Source: Candidatus Krumholzibacteriia bacterium
GTDB taxonomy: Bacteria; Krumholzibacteriota; Krumholzibacteriia; G020349025
Reading direction: 5' to 3'
Length of the DNA stretch: 28,440 nucleotides
Assembly: GCA_035649275.1 (NCBI GenBank)
Contig: DASRJW010000110.1
Span: 1-28,440 of the forward strand
Position numbers and translations under genes: made by a program. This document shows, one piece after another, positions 7,829-14,641 of this stretch; positions within the stretch are counted from its first letter, which is position 1, and every line of letters starts with the position of its first letter. The notes beneath the pieces are model-generated. The model saw nothing but the letters and a program-made list of their open reading frames with translations, ran no database searches and was not told where the DNA came from.

Positions 7829-8581
7829 GTGAGGTCGTCGAGGAGGTCCGGTGCCGCTCTCGCAGCCCTCGGAGTCTGCATGCTTCTGGCCATGACGCTG
7901 GGTGGCGCGGCTCCCGGCGGGGGAGAGGACCCCGCCCGGGAACGAGAATTCGAGCGCGCCCGGGAAGCCATGGTCGTGGAGCAGGTGGCCGCGCGCGGCA
8001 TCGAGGACGAGCGGGTGTTGCGGGCGATGCGGCGCGTGCGCCGGCACGAGTTCGTGCCGGCCGACGTCCGCGGCTCGGCGTACCAAGACCGGCCTCTCCC
8101 CATCGGCTGGGAACAAACGATCTCGCAGCCCTACATCGTGGCCTTGATGACCGCGGCCCTGGAGCTCGAGGGACAGGAGCGGGTCCTCGAGATCGGCACC
8201 GGTTCGGGGTATCAAGCGGCGGTCCTGGCCGAGCTGGTGCCCGAGGTCTACAGCATCGAAATCATCCCGGAGCTGGCGGAGCGCGCCCAGGCGACTTTGC
8301 GCCGCCTGGGCTACGACCGCGTCCAAGTGCGGAGCGGCGATGGCTATCGAGGTTGGCCCGAGGCGGCGCCCTTCGATGCCATCGTGGTGACCGCGTCACC
8401 GGAACACATCCCCGAACCGCTGCGGCAGCAGTTGCGGCTGGGTGGGCGCATGGTGCTCCCGGTAGGCGGCGGCCAGCAGCTGCTGCTCCGCATCCGGCGT
8501 ACGGCGGAGGGTTTCGTGAGCGACACCCTCGCCGCGGTGCGCTTCGTGCCCATGACCGGCGAGGCCATGGAGAAGAAGTGA
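7829..8581 (+). CDS. pcm: Protein-L-isoaspartate O-methyltransferase with apparent signal peptide
   Basis: The enzyme methylates isoaspartyl residues in damaged proteins using S-adenosylmethionine, which starts their repair. The body aligns by eye with E. coli Pcm: VVEQVAARGIEDERVLRAM, the segment LPIGWEQTISQPYIVALM, SAM motif I VLEIGTGSGYQAAVLAEL, then SGDGYRGWPEAAPFDAIVVT, and at the end VLPVG and AVRFVPM. From GTG 7829 there are about 47 extra residues before that core, with a basic start (RSSRRSG) and a hydrophobic run (AALAALGVCMLLAMTLGGAA) that look like a signal peptide or anchor. If ATG 7970 were the true start the protein would be cytosolic, but that ATG has only a weak ribosome site. 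The stop overlaps the next gene's GTG (GTGA), so the secreted peptidase is co-translated. Confidence 0.85.
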   Translation: MRSSRRSGAALAALGVCMLLAMTLGGAAPGGGEDPAREREFERAREAMVVEQVAARGIEDERVLRAMRRVRRHEFVPADVRGSAYQDRPLPIGWEQTISQPYIVALMTAALELEGQERVLEIGTGSGYQAAVLAELVPEVYSIEIIPELAERAQATLRRLGYDRVQVRSGDGYRGWPEAAPFDAIVVTASPEHIPEPLRQQLRLGGRMVLPVGGGQQLLLRIRRTAEGFVSDTLAAVRFVPMTGEAMEKK

Positions 8582-10806
8582 AGCCCCGCAGCCTCGCCGT
8601 TCTCGTCCTCTTGCTCTTGCTTCCTGGGCGCAGCAAGCCCGCGCCCGAGTCGCCGCCTTTCTTCGTCGTCGTCTTCGAATCCCCCACCGCAGCGGTCGTG
8701 GAGGCGCTCGCCCAGGAAGGCGGCGTCGACGTGCGCTGGGTCGAGAGTGGTCTCGTCGTCGTCGAAACGCGCGACCCGCGCGCTCTCGCACCTACCTGGG
8801 GCGGGCGTGTGCTCGGGAGCCACGGCCGCGGCACCGAGCTGGCGCTGTTGCGGCCGCAGGAGCAGCAGGCGCTGCGACGGAGCGACCACGCCGGCACCCT
8901 CGCGCTGCTGGAAACGCTGCGGCTCGGAACGGTCGCAGCCGCGGCGGGAGAAGTGTGGCTCCTCGCTGGTCCGCCGGAGGACTGGCCGCCGGAAGTCCTC
9001 GGCTGCCACGGCGGCCTGGTGCTGCCGCCGCACCAGGTGGATCCGCGGAGCCTTCTCGACCGCGGCCCGCCGCCGGAGCTCGCGCCCTGGGTGTTCCGGC
9101 CCGTGGGCAAACCGCGGCCGGCGTTGCAGAGCCTGTTGGAATCGGTGTCGGAGGACTCGCTCCTCGCCAGCATGGCGCTCCTCACCCGCGATCCCTTCGG
9201 CGCCGACGCCGATCGGCACGTCTTCAGCGCCGCTCTCGACATGCTCTACAGTCCCCGTGTGCAAGCGGTGATGCACCGCGCCGTGCAGGGGATCGCCGGG
9301 GCCAGCGTGCGCCGCGAGAGCTTTCCCCGCTCGCGCCGTTGCAACAACGCTACCGTGGTGGACTCCACCTACAACGTCATCGCCCGCTTGCCGGGCAGCG
9401 TCCCCGGTACCGGAACCTTCGTTGTCTGCGCTCACATCGACGCCACAGGGCAGCGCAACAGCACCTGGGTAGCGGCGCGCAACGCCTGCCAGCCGCTCTC
9501 CGCCACGCCGGGAGCGGAGGACAACGCCACCGGCGTCGCCTGCGTGCTGGAGGTGCTGCGTTGCGTCGCCGCCGGGGTGCGGGACGGCAGCCTCGATTTC
9601 GCCTTCGACCTCGAGTTCATCGCCTTCTCCGGCGAAGAAGCCGAGGGGATCGAGCCGCCCCTCGCCGGGAGCCGGGCGTACGTCGAGCGCCGGCAGCAAG
9701 AGGGGACGAAGGTGCTCGCCGCCTACAACATGGACATGGTGGGCTCGGACAGCCTGGGAACGAACTTGCAACTCGTGCACAACGTCGCCTCGCGCTGGCT
9801 GGCGGACGTGCTCGCCGAGGCGGTCGCCGCGGTGCAGCCGCCGATCGCCCTCACCGTACGGCGCGAGCTGGACGAGTCGCTGGCCTCGGACCACAACAGC
9901 TTCTGGCTCGACAACGTGCCGGCGCTCCTCGGCGCCGATGCGCCGGTGAGCACGCTGCGCAACTACGCCTCCTACCATCGTCCGAGGGACACGGGGCTCG
10001 ACGTGCGCTCGGCGAAGTTGGTCGAGGTGTCGCGGGCCATCCTGGCCGGGGTGCTGCGCTTCGAGAGCGGCGGCCAGCAGACCCCGGCACTGCTCGCGCC
10101 GGAAGGGGTGAAGCTGCTCATCGCGCCGCAAGGCACGCCGTTCCCCTACGACGCGGCGGCGGGCACCTGGCGGCTCTGGCCCGGTGGTCCGCTGTCGGCG
10201 AGCTTCACCGTGGTGAGCACGGGCGCGGCGTACGGCGGGCCGCTGCAGGTGGAGATGTGGGTGGAGAGCGCGAGCGGGGCGGTGCGGCCGTTACTCGACT
10301 GCAGCGACGACGACTGCTTCAGCCAAGGCGGCGCCGTGCGGCCCTTGCAGACCGCCGATCGACTCGAGCTCGTCGTCGATCCGGTCCCCATTCTCCCGGA
10401 GGACACGGGACAGAACCGCGTCGCGGTGCGTCTCACCACCGGGAGCGGCGGCGGCACCAGCCAGACCTACACCGCTCCCTTCGTCGTCGCGGCGCAGTCG
10501 GGGCTGCCGGTGCAGGTGCGGCCGAACCCGGTGCGCAGCTTGGAGGAGGCGAGCCTGAGCCTGGGGCTCGAGCGCCCCGGCAGCTTGCTGACCGAGCTCT
10601 ACGACGCCGCGGGCCGCCGCGTGGCGTCGCACCACACCACGGTGCAGCCGAATTTCCAGGCCCGGGAGCCCCGAGTCACCGTGCCGCTCCTCGGTGCCAC
10701 CTCCCGTTTCGAGATCCCGAGCGGTATCTACTTCGCCCGCGTGCAATGGGCCGGACCCGGGGGGCAGCAGGAGATCTCCGTGGTGCGTCTGGTCGTGCTC
10801 CGCTGA
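8578..10806 (+). CDS. Secreted M28-family zinc peptidase with C-terminal sorting-type domain
   Basis: The protein has 742 residues. GTG 8578 overlaps the previous stop, with GGAGAAG upstream. A signal peptide is clear (KPRSLAVLVLLLLLPGRSKP). The peptidase domain (about residues 240-490) keeps every M28 metal and catalytic position: H286 and D288 (CAHIDATG), D315 (GAEDNATG), E353/E354 (FSGEEAEG), D386 (YNMDMVGSD) and H467 (SYHRPRDTG). It should be a two-zinc aminopeptidase or carboxypeptidase outside the cytoplasm. After a beta-rich linker, the last about 90 residues begin VRPNPVRSLEEASLSL and include TELYDAAGRRVA and IPSGIYFARVQW, a FlgD/Por-like Ig-type domain used in FCB-group bacteria at the end of exported proteins. 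The first 230 residues have no family I recognise. The start codon choice excludes a long upstream extension that lies over pcm. Confidence 0.9.
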   Translation: MKPRSLAVLVLLLLLPGRSKPAPESPPFFVVVFESPTAAVVEALAQEGGVDVRWVESGLVVVETRDPRALAPTWGGRVLGSHGRGTELALLRPQEQQALRRSDHAGTLALLETLRLGTVAAAAGEVWLLAGPPEDWPPEVLGCHGGLVLPPHQVDPRSLLDRGPPPELAPWVFRPVGKPRPALQSLLESVSEDSLLASMALLTRDPFGADADRHVFSAALDMLYSPRVQAVMHRAVQGIAGASVRRESFPRSRRCNNATVVDSTYNVIARLPGSVPGTGTFVVCAHIDATGQRNSTWVAARNACQPLSATPGAEDNATGVACVLEVLRCVAAGVRDGSLDFAFDLEFIAFSGEEAEGIEPPLAGSRAYVERRQQEGTKVLAAYNMDMVGSDSLGTNLQLVHNVASRWLADVLAEAVAAVQPPIALTVRRELDESLASDHNSFWLDNVPALLGADAPVSTLRNYASYHRPRDTGLDVRSAKLVEVSRAILAGVLRFESGGQQTPALLAPEGVKLLIAPQGTPFPYDAAAGTWRLWPGGPLSASFTVVSTGAAYGGPLQVEMWVESASGAVRPLLDCSDDDCFSQGGAVRPLQTADRLELVVDPVPILPEDTGQNRVAVRLTTGSGGGTSQTYTAPFVVAAQSGLPVQVRPNPVRSLEEASLSLGLERPGSLLTELYDAAGRRVASHHTTVQPNFQAREPRVTVPLLGATSRFEIPSGIYFARVQWAGPGGQQEISVVRLVVLR

Positions 10807-10815
10807 GGAGGCAGG

Positions 10816-11013
10816 GTGCTCGGTTTCCTCTTCCGCTTGCTCTTCGTGGTGGTGCTGGCGCGTCTCGGCCTCGGCTTGCTGCGCTTGGTGCGCGGACCCC
10901 GCCGCCAGGCGCCGCAGCCCCCGGTGCAGGGGCGTCAGGAGATGCCGCGACATCTGCGCGAGGAGATCGTGGACGGCGAGTTCGAAGACGTGCAGAAGGA
11001 TCCGGAACGATGA
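10816..11013 (+). CDS. Small single-pass membrane protein, unknown function
   Basis: This is a 65-residue protein from GTG 10816, which has GAGGAGGCAG just upstream and follows the M28 stop by nine bases. Residues 2-26 are a hydrophobic helix (LGFLFRLLFVVVLARLGLGL), followed by a basic and proline-rich patch (RGPRRQAPQPPVQGRQE) and an acidic end (EEIVDGEFEDVQKDPE). The helix, then proline segment, then IVDxEFED tail resembles a widespread class of short conserved hypothetical proteins, but I cannot name a family. Its stop overlaps the next start (ATGA). Topology is probably N-in/C-out or the reverse; the sequence does not decide. Confidence 0.7.
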   Translation: MLGFLFRLLFVVVLARLGLGLLRLVRGPRRQAPQPPVQGRQEMPRHLREEIVDGEFEDVQKDPER

Positions 11014-11381
11014 GCATGCGGCCCCGGCGGCGCCCCGGAGGAACGCCGCGACGGCAACCCCTTTCCACCTTCGGCTTGCTACGGCCGCTGCAGCGGCGCG
11101 AGGACGAGGCGGCCTGGCAGGAACGGCTGCAGTCGTTGCCGGCGCTCCGCCGCGAATACCGTTCCGGACTCCTGTTGCAGCTCGCCGTCATCGGCGCTCT
11201 CGTGCTCGCCTGCGCCGTGCTCCTGGTGCAAAGCCTGTCTCTCGTGACCTCGCTGCGGAAGATCGCTGGCCTCTCGGCCTTCGCTTGGTTCCTCCCGGCG
11301 CTGGTCGCGGCTCTCGGCGCCGTGGCGCTGCGGCGCTGGCTCCGCGTCCTGGCCGAATTCCGGCGTTGGCGCCGGGAGTAA
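11010..11381 (+). CDS. Two-helix membrane protein, unknown function
   Basis: This is a 123-residue protein. ATG 11010 overlaps the preceding stop by four bases, with AAGGA upstream. The first 50 residues are strongly basic (MSMRPRRRPGGTPRRQP, later LQRREDEAAW). Two membrane helices follow, roughly residues 52-77 (LQLAVIGALVLACAVLLVQS) and 86-108 (LSAFAWFLPALVAALGAVAL), and the end is basic again (RRWLRVLAEFRRWRRE). By the positive-inside rule both ends should be cytoplasmic. No family is recognised. It is the last gene of the pcm, M28, small-protein unit; the gap before the cyclase gene is 70 bases and holds a candidate sigma-54 promoter. Confidence 0.7.
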   Translation: MSMRPRRRPGGTPRRQPLSTFGLLRPLQRREDEAAWQERLQSLPALRREYRSGLLLQLAVIGALVLACAVLLVQSLSLVTSLRKIAGLSAFAWFLPALVAALGAVALRRWLRVLAEFRRWRRE

Positions 11382-11396
11382 AGCTCGTTCCCGCCG

Positions 11397-11412
11397 TGGT
11401 ATGCCTCTTGCA
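11397..11412 (+). promoter_or_regulatory. Candidate sigma-54 promoter of the diguanylate cyclase gene
   Basis: The sequence TGGTATGCCTCTTGCA fits TGGCACGNNNNTTGCW at TGG, A5, G7, TTGC and the last A. The GG (11398-11399) and GC (11410-11411) are exactly 12 bases apart as sigma-54 needs. The predicted transcription start is near 11423, about 29 bases before GTG 11452. It lies in a short intergenic gap on the correct strand. Confidence 0.45.
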
Positions 11413-11451
11413 CGCTCCAGACCCAACGCGTGTCTTCGAAGGAGCGGCTGC

Positions 11452-12477
11452 GTGGACAGCAGGGAACAGGATCTGCTTTTCGAAGCGTTCTTCGACATCA
11501 CGAGCCTCGCCCGGGTCGAACGCGGCGAGGCGCCGCTCTACGAACGCGTCCTCGACTGCTGCCGCGAGCTGCTGCGCGCGGACCAGGTGATGGTGCTCCG
11601 CATGCGTCAAGGCCGGGTGGAGCGCTACGCGCTGCGTGGCAGCGATTCGACTCTGTACCGCGACGAGGTCTCCTGCCCGCAGCCTGTGCTGGAGTGGCTG
11701 GAGCGCGAGGCCACCCCCTTCGTCGGCCGGGCGGGGGAGTGGCACCCGCCGCTGCCGCAGGAACTGCTGGTGCGCGGCACCGGCGCGGTGCTGGCGGTGC
11801 CGCTGCTCACCAAGGTGAGCCAGCTCGGGATGCTGGTGGCGGTGCGGGAGAACCGTCCTGTCGGCTTCACCCCCGCCGATCTCAAGCTGCTGGCGGCGCT
11901 GGGCAACCAGACGGCGGTGGCCCTGGAGAACGCCGCTCTCTACCAGCGCCTGCAGCAGGAAGCCCTGGTGGACGGCCTCACGGGAATCCTCAACTACCGC
12001 TCCTTCCTGCGCGCGCTGCGCAGCGAGCTGCGCCGGGCGCAGCGCTACGGCCAAACCTTCGCCTTCGTCATGGCCGACGTGGATCACCTGAAGATCTACA
12101 ACGAGCGCTTCGGCCATCTCGCCGGCAGTCAAGTGCTGGTGCAGGTGGCGCAGCTCCTGGTGGGCAATTGCCGCGGCACCGACGTGGTGGGGAAGTACGG
12201 CGGCGACGAGTTCGCCCTGGTGCTGCCGCAGACCGACGCCGTGGGCGCCCGCGCGGTGAGCGAGCGCACCCGCAAGGCCATCGCCCGGCATCCGTTCAAG
12301 TTCGTCCAGCCGGGCGAGGTCACCTGCAGCTTCGGCGTGGCGGTGTTCCCTCACGACGCCAACGACGTGTACGGCCTCATCCGGCAGGCGGACGCGGTGT
12401 TGTTCACCGCCAAGCGGGCCGGGAAGAACATCGTCCGCACCACCGCCGACCTCGACCCGGACCCCGTCCGGAGCTGA
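11452..12477 (+). CDS. GAF-GGDEF diguanylate cyclase
   Basis: The 341-residue protein makes the second messenger c-di-GMP from two GTP. GTG 11452 is chosen because AAGGAG sits at ideal spacing; the frame is open further upstream but without a ribosome site. Residues about 10-160 form a GAF-type sensor domain (FFDITSLARVERGEAPLYER, later AVPLLTKVSQLGMLVAVREN and a closing helix ALENAALYQRLQQEA). The cyclase domain starts at DGLTGILNYRSFLRALRSEL and has the substrate and metal motif MADVDHLKIYN. The intact GGDEF motif is at residues 250-254. An RGTD inhibitory site lies five residues before it, so product feedback is expected. No membrane helix is present, so it should be cytoplasmic. It is followed by a palindrome and the epimerase gene. 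Confidence 0.92.
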   Translation: MDSREQDLLFEAFFDITSLARVERGEAPLYERVLDCCRELLRADQVMVLRMRQGRVERYALRGSDSTLYRDEVSCPQPVLEWLEREATPFVGRAGEWHPPLPQELLVRGTGAVLAVPLLTKVSQLGMLVAVRENRPVGFTPADLKLLAALGNQTAVALENAALYQRLQQEALVDGLTGILNYRSFLRALRSELRRAQRYGQTFAFVMADVDHLKIYNERFGHLAGSQVLVQVAQLLVGNCRGTDVVGKYGGDEFALVLPQTDAVGARAVSERTRKAIARHPFKFVQPGEVTCSFGVAVFPHDANDVYGLIRQADAVLFTAKRAGKNIVRTTADLDPDPVRS

Positions 12478-12483
12478 GAGCGC

Positions 12484-12514
12484 TTGCCGCGCCGCGGCGC
12501 GGCTGTGCTAGATT
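12484..12514 (+). promoter_or_regulatory. Candidate housekeeping promoter for the epimerase gene
   Basis: TTGCCG (12484-12489) and TAGATT (12509-12514) are 19 bases apart. The -10 is preceded by TGTGC, giving an extended -10 (TGC-TAGATT). The spacer is long and contains an 18-base palindrome. It is weaker evidence than the sigma-54 match just downstream. Confidence 0.3.
12486..12503. terminator. Perfect 18-bp GC palindrome, terminator or operator
   Basis: GCCGCGCC-GC-GGCGCGGC is perfectly self-complementary and begins nine bases after the cyclase stop. As RNA it gives a very stable hairpin, which could end or protect the cyclase transcript, although no T-tract follows. It also lies between the -35-like TTGCCG (12484) and the -10-like TAGATT (12509), so a repressor site is possible. 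Confidence 0.35.
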
Positions 12515-12533
12515 CCCGACCGTTGTTCGTCCC

Positions 12534-12549
12534 TGGAATGCGGCTTGCA
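12534..12549 (+). promoter_or_regulatory. Candidate sigma-54 promoter of the epimerase gene
   Basis: The sequence TGGAATGCGGCTTGCA has the required 12-base offset from GG (12535-12536) to GC (12547-12548), and matches consensus at TGG, A5, G7, TTGC and the final A. The predicted start, about 12560, leaves a 19-base leader that contains the GGAGG ribosome site of ATG 12579. Confidence 0.45.
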
Positions 12550-12578
12550 GCCCGGGGCTCGCCGTGCGGAGGGTTGCC

Positions 12579-13523
12579 ATGCGTTTCCTCGTCACCGGCG
12601 GCGCCGGTTTCATCGGTTCCAACCTGGTGCGCGCGCTGGTCCGGCGTGGCGACACCGTCGTCGTCCTGGACGACTTCTCCACAGGCAAGCGCGAGAACAT
12701 CGCGGGGGTCGCCGATCGTATCACCCTCGTCGAAGGCAGCCTCACCGATCTGCCCACGGTGCGGCGCGCCGTGGCCGGCGCGGACTTCGTCCTGCACCAG
12801 GCGGCGCTGGCTTCGGTGCAGCGCAGCGTCGACGACCCGCTCCTCTCCAACACGGTCAACGTCGTGGGCACCTTGAACGTCCTCGTCGCCGCGCGCGACG
12901 CCGGCGTCAAGCGCCTGGTCTATGCCGCGTCGTCGTCGGCGTACGGCGACACCGAAGCGCTGCCGAAGCACGAGGACATGCCAGCCCGGCCGCTCTCGCC
13001 CTACGCGCTGCAGAAGTGGGTGGGCGAGGAGTACTGCCGCATCTTCACCAGCCTCTACGGCTTGGACACCATCGCGCTCCGCTATTTCAACGTCTTCGGC
13101 CCCCATCAGGATCCGAACTCGCACTACGCGGCCGTGATCCCGATCTTCATCACCAAGCTCCTGGCCGGCACGGCGCCGACGATCTACGGCGACGGCGAAC
13201 AGTCTCGTGACTTCACCTTCATCGACAATGTCGTGGCCGCCAACCTCCAGGCCTGCGACGGCGGTCCCAAGGGCGGCCCGGTGGTGAACGTGGCCTGCGG
13301 CGAGCGCTACAGTCTCAACGAGCTCTTCCGCAGTCTGGCGCACCTGATCGGCGTCGACTTCCGGCCGCAGTACGCACCGCCGCGGCAGGGGGATGTGCGG
13401 CACTCCCAGGCGGACGTGCGTCGCGCCGAGGCCCTCCTGGGCTGGCGGCCCGCGGTGGACTTCCAGAGCGGTCTGGCGCGCACCGTGGACTGGTACCGGA
13501 GCACCCTCTTGCCTTCCCGCTAG
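12579..13523 (+). CDS. NAD-dependent sugar-nucleotide epimerase (SDR), UDP-GlcNAc 4-epimerase-like
   Basis: This is a 314-residue extended-SDR enzyme. The NAD-binding loop GGAGFIGS (residues 7-14) follows the first strand FLVTGG. VLDDFSTGKRENI binds the NAD ribose. AASSSAYGD carries the catalytic serine, and Y142-x3-K146 (SPYALQKW) is the active pair. LRYFNVFGPHQDPNSHYAAV, IYGDGEQSRDFTFIDNVV and the C-terminal ALLGWRPAVDFQSGL are typical of the WbpP/Gne/GalE-like group that interconverts UDP-GlcNAc and UDP-GalNAc or related sugars for O-antigen and capsule. The exact sugar cannot be read from sequence. ATG 12579 has GGAGG upstream. The flippase-like gene follows after 14 bases, so the two are probably one transcript, consistent with a cell-surface polysaccharide role. 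Confidence 0.88.
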   Translation: MRFLVTGGAGFIGSNLVRALVRRGDTVVVLDDFSTGKRENIAGVADRITLVEGSLTDLPTVRRAVAGADFVLHQAALASVQRSVDDPLLSNTVNVVGTLNVLVAARDAGVKRLVYAASSSAYGDTEALPKHEDMPARPLSPYALQKWVGEEYCRIFTSLYGLDTIALRYFNVFGPHQDPNSHYAAVIPIFITKLLAGTAPTIYGDGEQSRDFTFIDNVVAANLQACDGGPKGGPVVNVACGERYSLNELFRSLAHLIGVDFRPQYAPPRQGDVRHSQADVRRAEALLGWRPAVDFQSGLARTVDWYRSTLLPSR

Positions 13524-13537
13524 CACGGGGCATCCTG

Positions 13538-14488
13538 GTGAATCGCAAGCTGCTGCACGGACTCGGCGTCGGTCTGGCCGTCGCGGCGCTGGTGTACTTG
13601 GGGGTGGCGGCCTACGCCGACTGGGGCAAGCTGCAGGCGGCGTTGCGCGCCTTCCACTGGCGACTCTTCGCCCCGGTGTTGGGGCTCTCGCTCCTCAACT
13701 ATGCCATTCGCTTTTGCCGCTGGCAGCTGTACCTGCGCGAGCGGCGCATCGAGCTGGCCGCACCGCTGTCGTTGCGCATCTTCCTCGCCGGCCTGGCGTT
13801 GTCGGTGACTCCGGGGAAGATGGGGGAGCTCCTCAAGGCGTACTTGGTGCGGGCGCAAACGGGGGCGCCGGTGACGCGCACCGGTCCGGTGGTGGTGGCC
13901 GAACGCCTCACCGATCTCACCGCGCTCCTCGTCTTGGTCTTCGCCGGTTGCCTGGTCTATCGCACCGGCTTCGCCACCGTCGCCGCCTCCGGAGCGGTGA
14001 CGGTGCTGCTCTTTCTCGCTCTCGCTTCGCCGCCGGCGGCGCACCTCGTCCTCGGCGTCGTCGAGCGCCTGCCGCGGCTGCGTCGATTCGGCGAGAAGCT
14101 CGAGCACGCCCTCGAGGGGATGCGCTCGCTGCTGCGGCCGTCGCTCGTCTTCCAGGCGACGGCGCTCGGGAGCTGCGCCTGGTTCGCCGAGTGTCTGGGA
14201 TTCGCTCTCGTCTGCCGCGGCTTCGGTCTCGAGGTCGAGCTGGCCTACACGACCTTCGTCTATGCCTTCGCCACCATCGTGGGTGCGCTGGTGCTCCTCC
14301 CCGGCGGCCTCGGCGGCACCGAGGTCACCATGGTGCTCATGCTGGTCCAGGCCGGCGCCGGGAAGGAGCACGCCGCCGCCGCCACGCTCCTCACGCGTGG
14401 AGCGACGCTCTGGTTCGCCGTCTTTCTCGGCGCCGCGGTGCTCCTCGCCTCGCCGCGCCTTGCGGTTCGGGCGCAAGATCTCGATTGA
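13538..14488 (+). CDS. Flippase-like multi-pass membrane protein (UPF0104 / LPG synthase TM family)
   Basis: The 316-residue protein from GTG 13538 has about seven or eight membrane helices, such as GLGVGLAVAALVYLGVAAY, then LTALLVLVFAGCLVY, VTVLLFLALASPPAAHLVLG and ATLWFAVFLGAAVLLAS. Family marks are NYAIRFCRWQLYLRER, SVTPGKMGELLKAYLV, VVVAERLTDLTALL and GALVLLPGGLGGTEVTMVLM, which match the TIGR00374/UPF0104 group related to the transmembrane half of MprF lysyl-phosphatidylglycerol synthase. No soluble aminoacyl-transferase domain is present. Such proteins often lie next to glycosyltransferase and sugar genes and are suspected lipid or lipid-linked sugar flippases. It sits 14 bases after the epimerase, which fits an envelope role. 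The actual substrate is unknown. Confidence 0.82.
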   Translation: MNRKLLHGLGVGLAVAALVYLGVAAYADWGKLQAALRAFHWRLFAPVLGLSLLNYAIRFCRWQLYLRERRIELAAPLSLRIFLAGLALSVTPGKMGELLKAYLVRAQTGAPVTRTGPVVVAERLTDLTALLVLVFAGCLVYRTGFATVAASGAVTVLLFLALASPPAAHLVLGVVERLPRLRRFGEKLEHALEGMRSLLRPSLVFQATALGSCAWFAECLGFALVCRGFGLEVELAYTTFVYAFATIVGALVLLPGGLGGTEVTMVLMLVQAGAGKEHAAAATLLTRGATLWFAVFLGAAVLLASPRLAVRAQDLD

Positions 14489-14557
14489 TCGAACGCGCCG
14501 CGTTGCTCCTCCGCGCAGCAGCGTGATGCCCCAGCGCTTCCCCTCGCACTCCCTGGT

Positions 14558-14573
14558 TGGATAGAAAGTTGCT
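14558..14573 (+). promoter_or_regulatory. Candidate sigma-54 promoter of the kinase/regulator operon
   Basis: The sequence TGGATAGAAAGTTGCT matches TGGCACGNNNNTTGCW at TGG, G7, TTGC and the final T. GG (14559-14560) and GC (14571-14572) have the exact 12-base offset, and the A/T-rich middle suits sigma-54 promoters. The predicted start is near 14584, about 58 bases before ATG 14642. The operon encodes a sigma-54 activator, so autoregulation is plausible. Confidence 0.45.
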
Positions 14574-14576
14574 CCT

Positions 14577-14591
14577 CCCCTGCGGGGTTTT
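14577..14591 (+). terminator. Small hairpin plus T-run upstream of the histidine kinase gene
   Basis: CCCC-TGC-GGGG is followed directly by TTTT. The stem is only four G-C pairs, so it is a weak intrinsic terminator for the epimerase/flippase transcript, or an attenuator-like element in the leader of the kinase transcript if the sigma-54 promoter at 14558 is real. The predicted start falls inside it, which argues against attenuation. Confidence 0.25.
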
Positions 14592-14641
14592 ACCCAGCGG
14601 CGCACCCGGCGGGTGCCGGCCGCGGCAGGGGGTTCTGGCGC

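Noticed and set aside
8955-11009. Long plus-strand extension upstream of the 123-residue membrane protein
   Set aside because: The frame runs open over the M28 peptidase gene but encodes Arg/Ala/Gly-rich noise. The real start is the ATG at 11010 that overlaps the previous stop.
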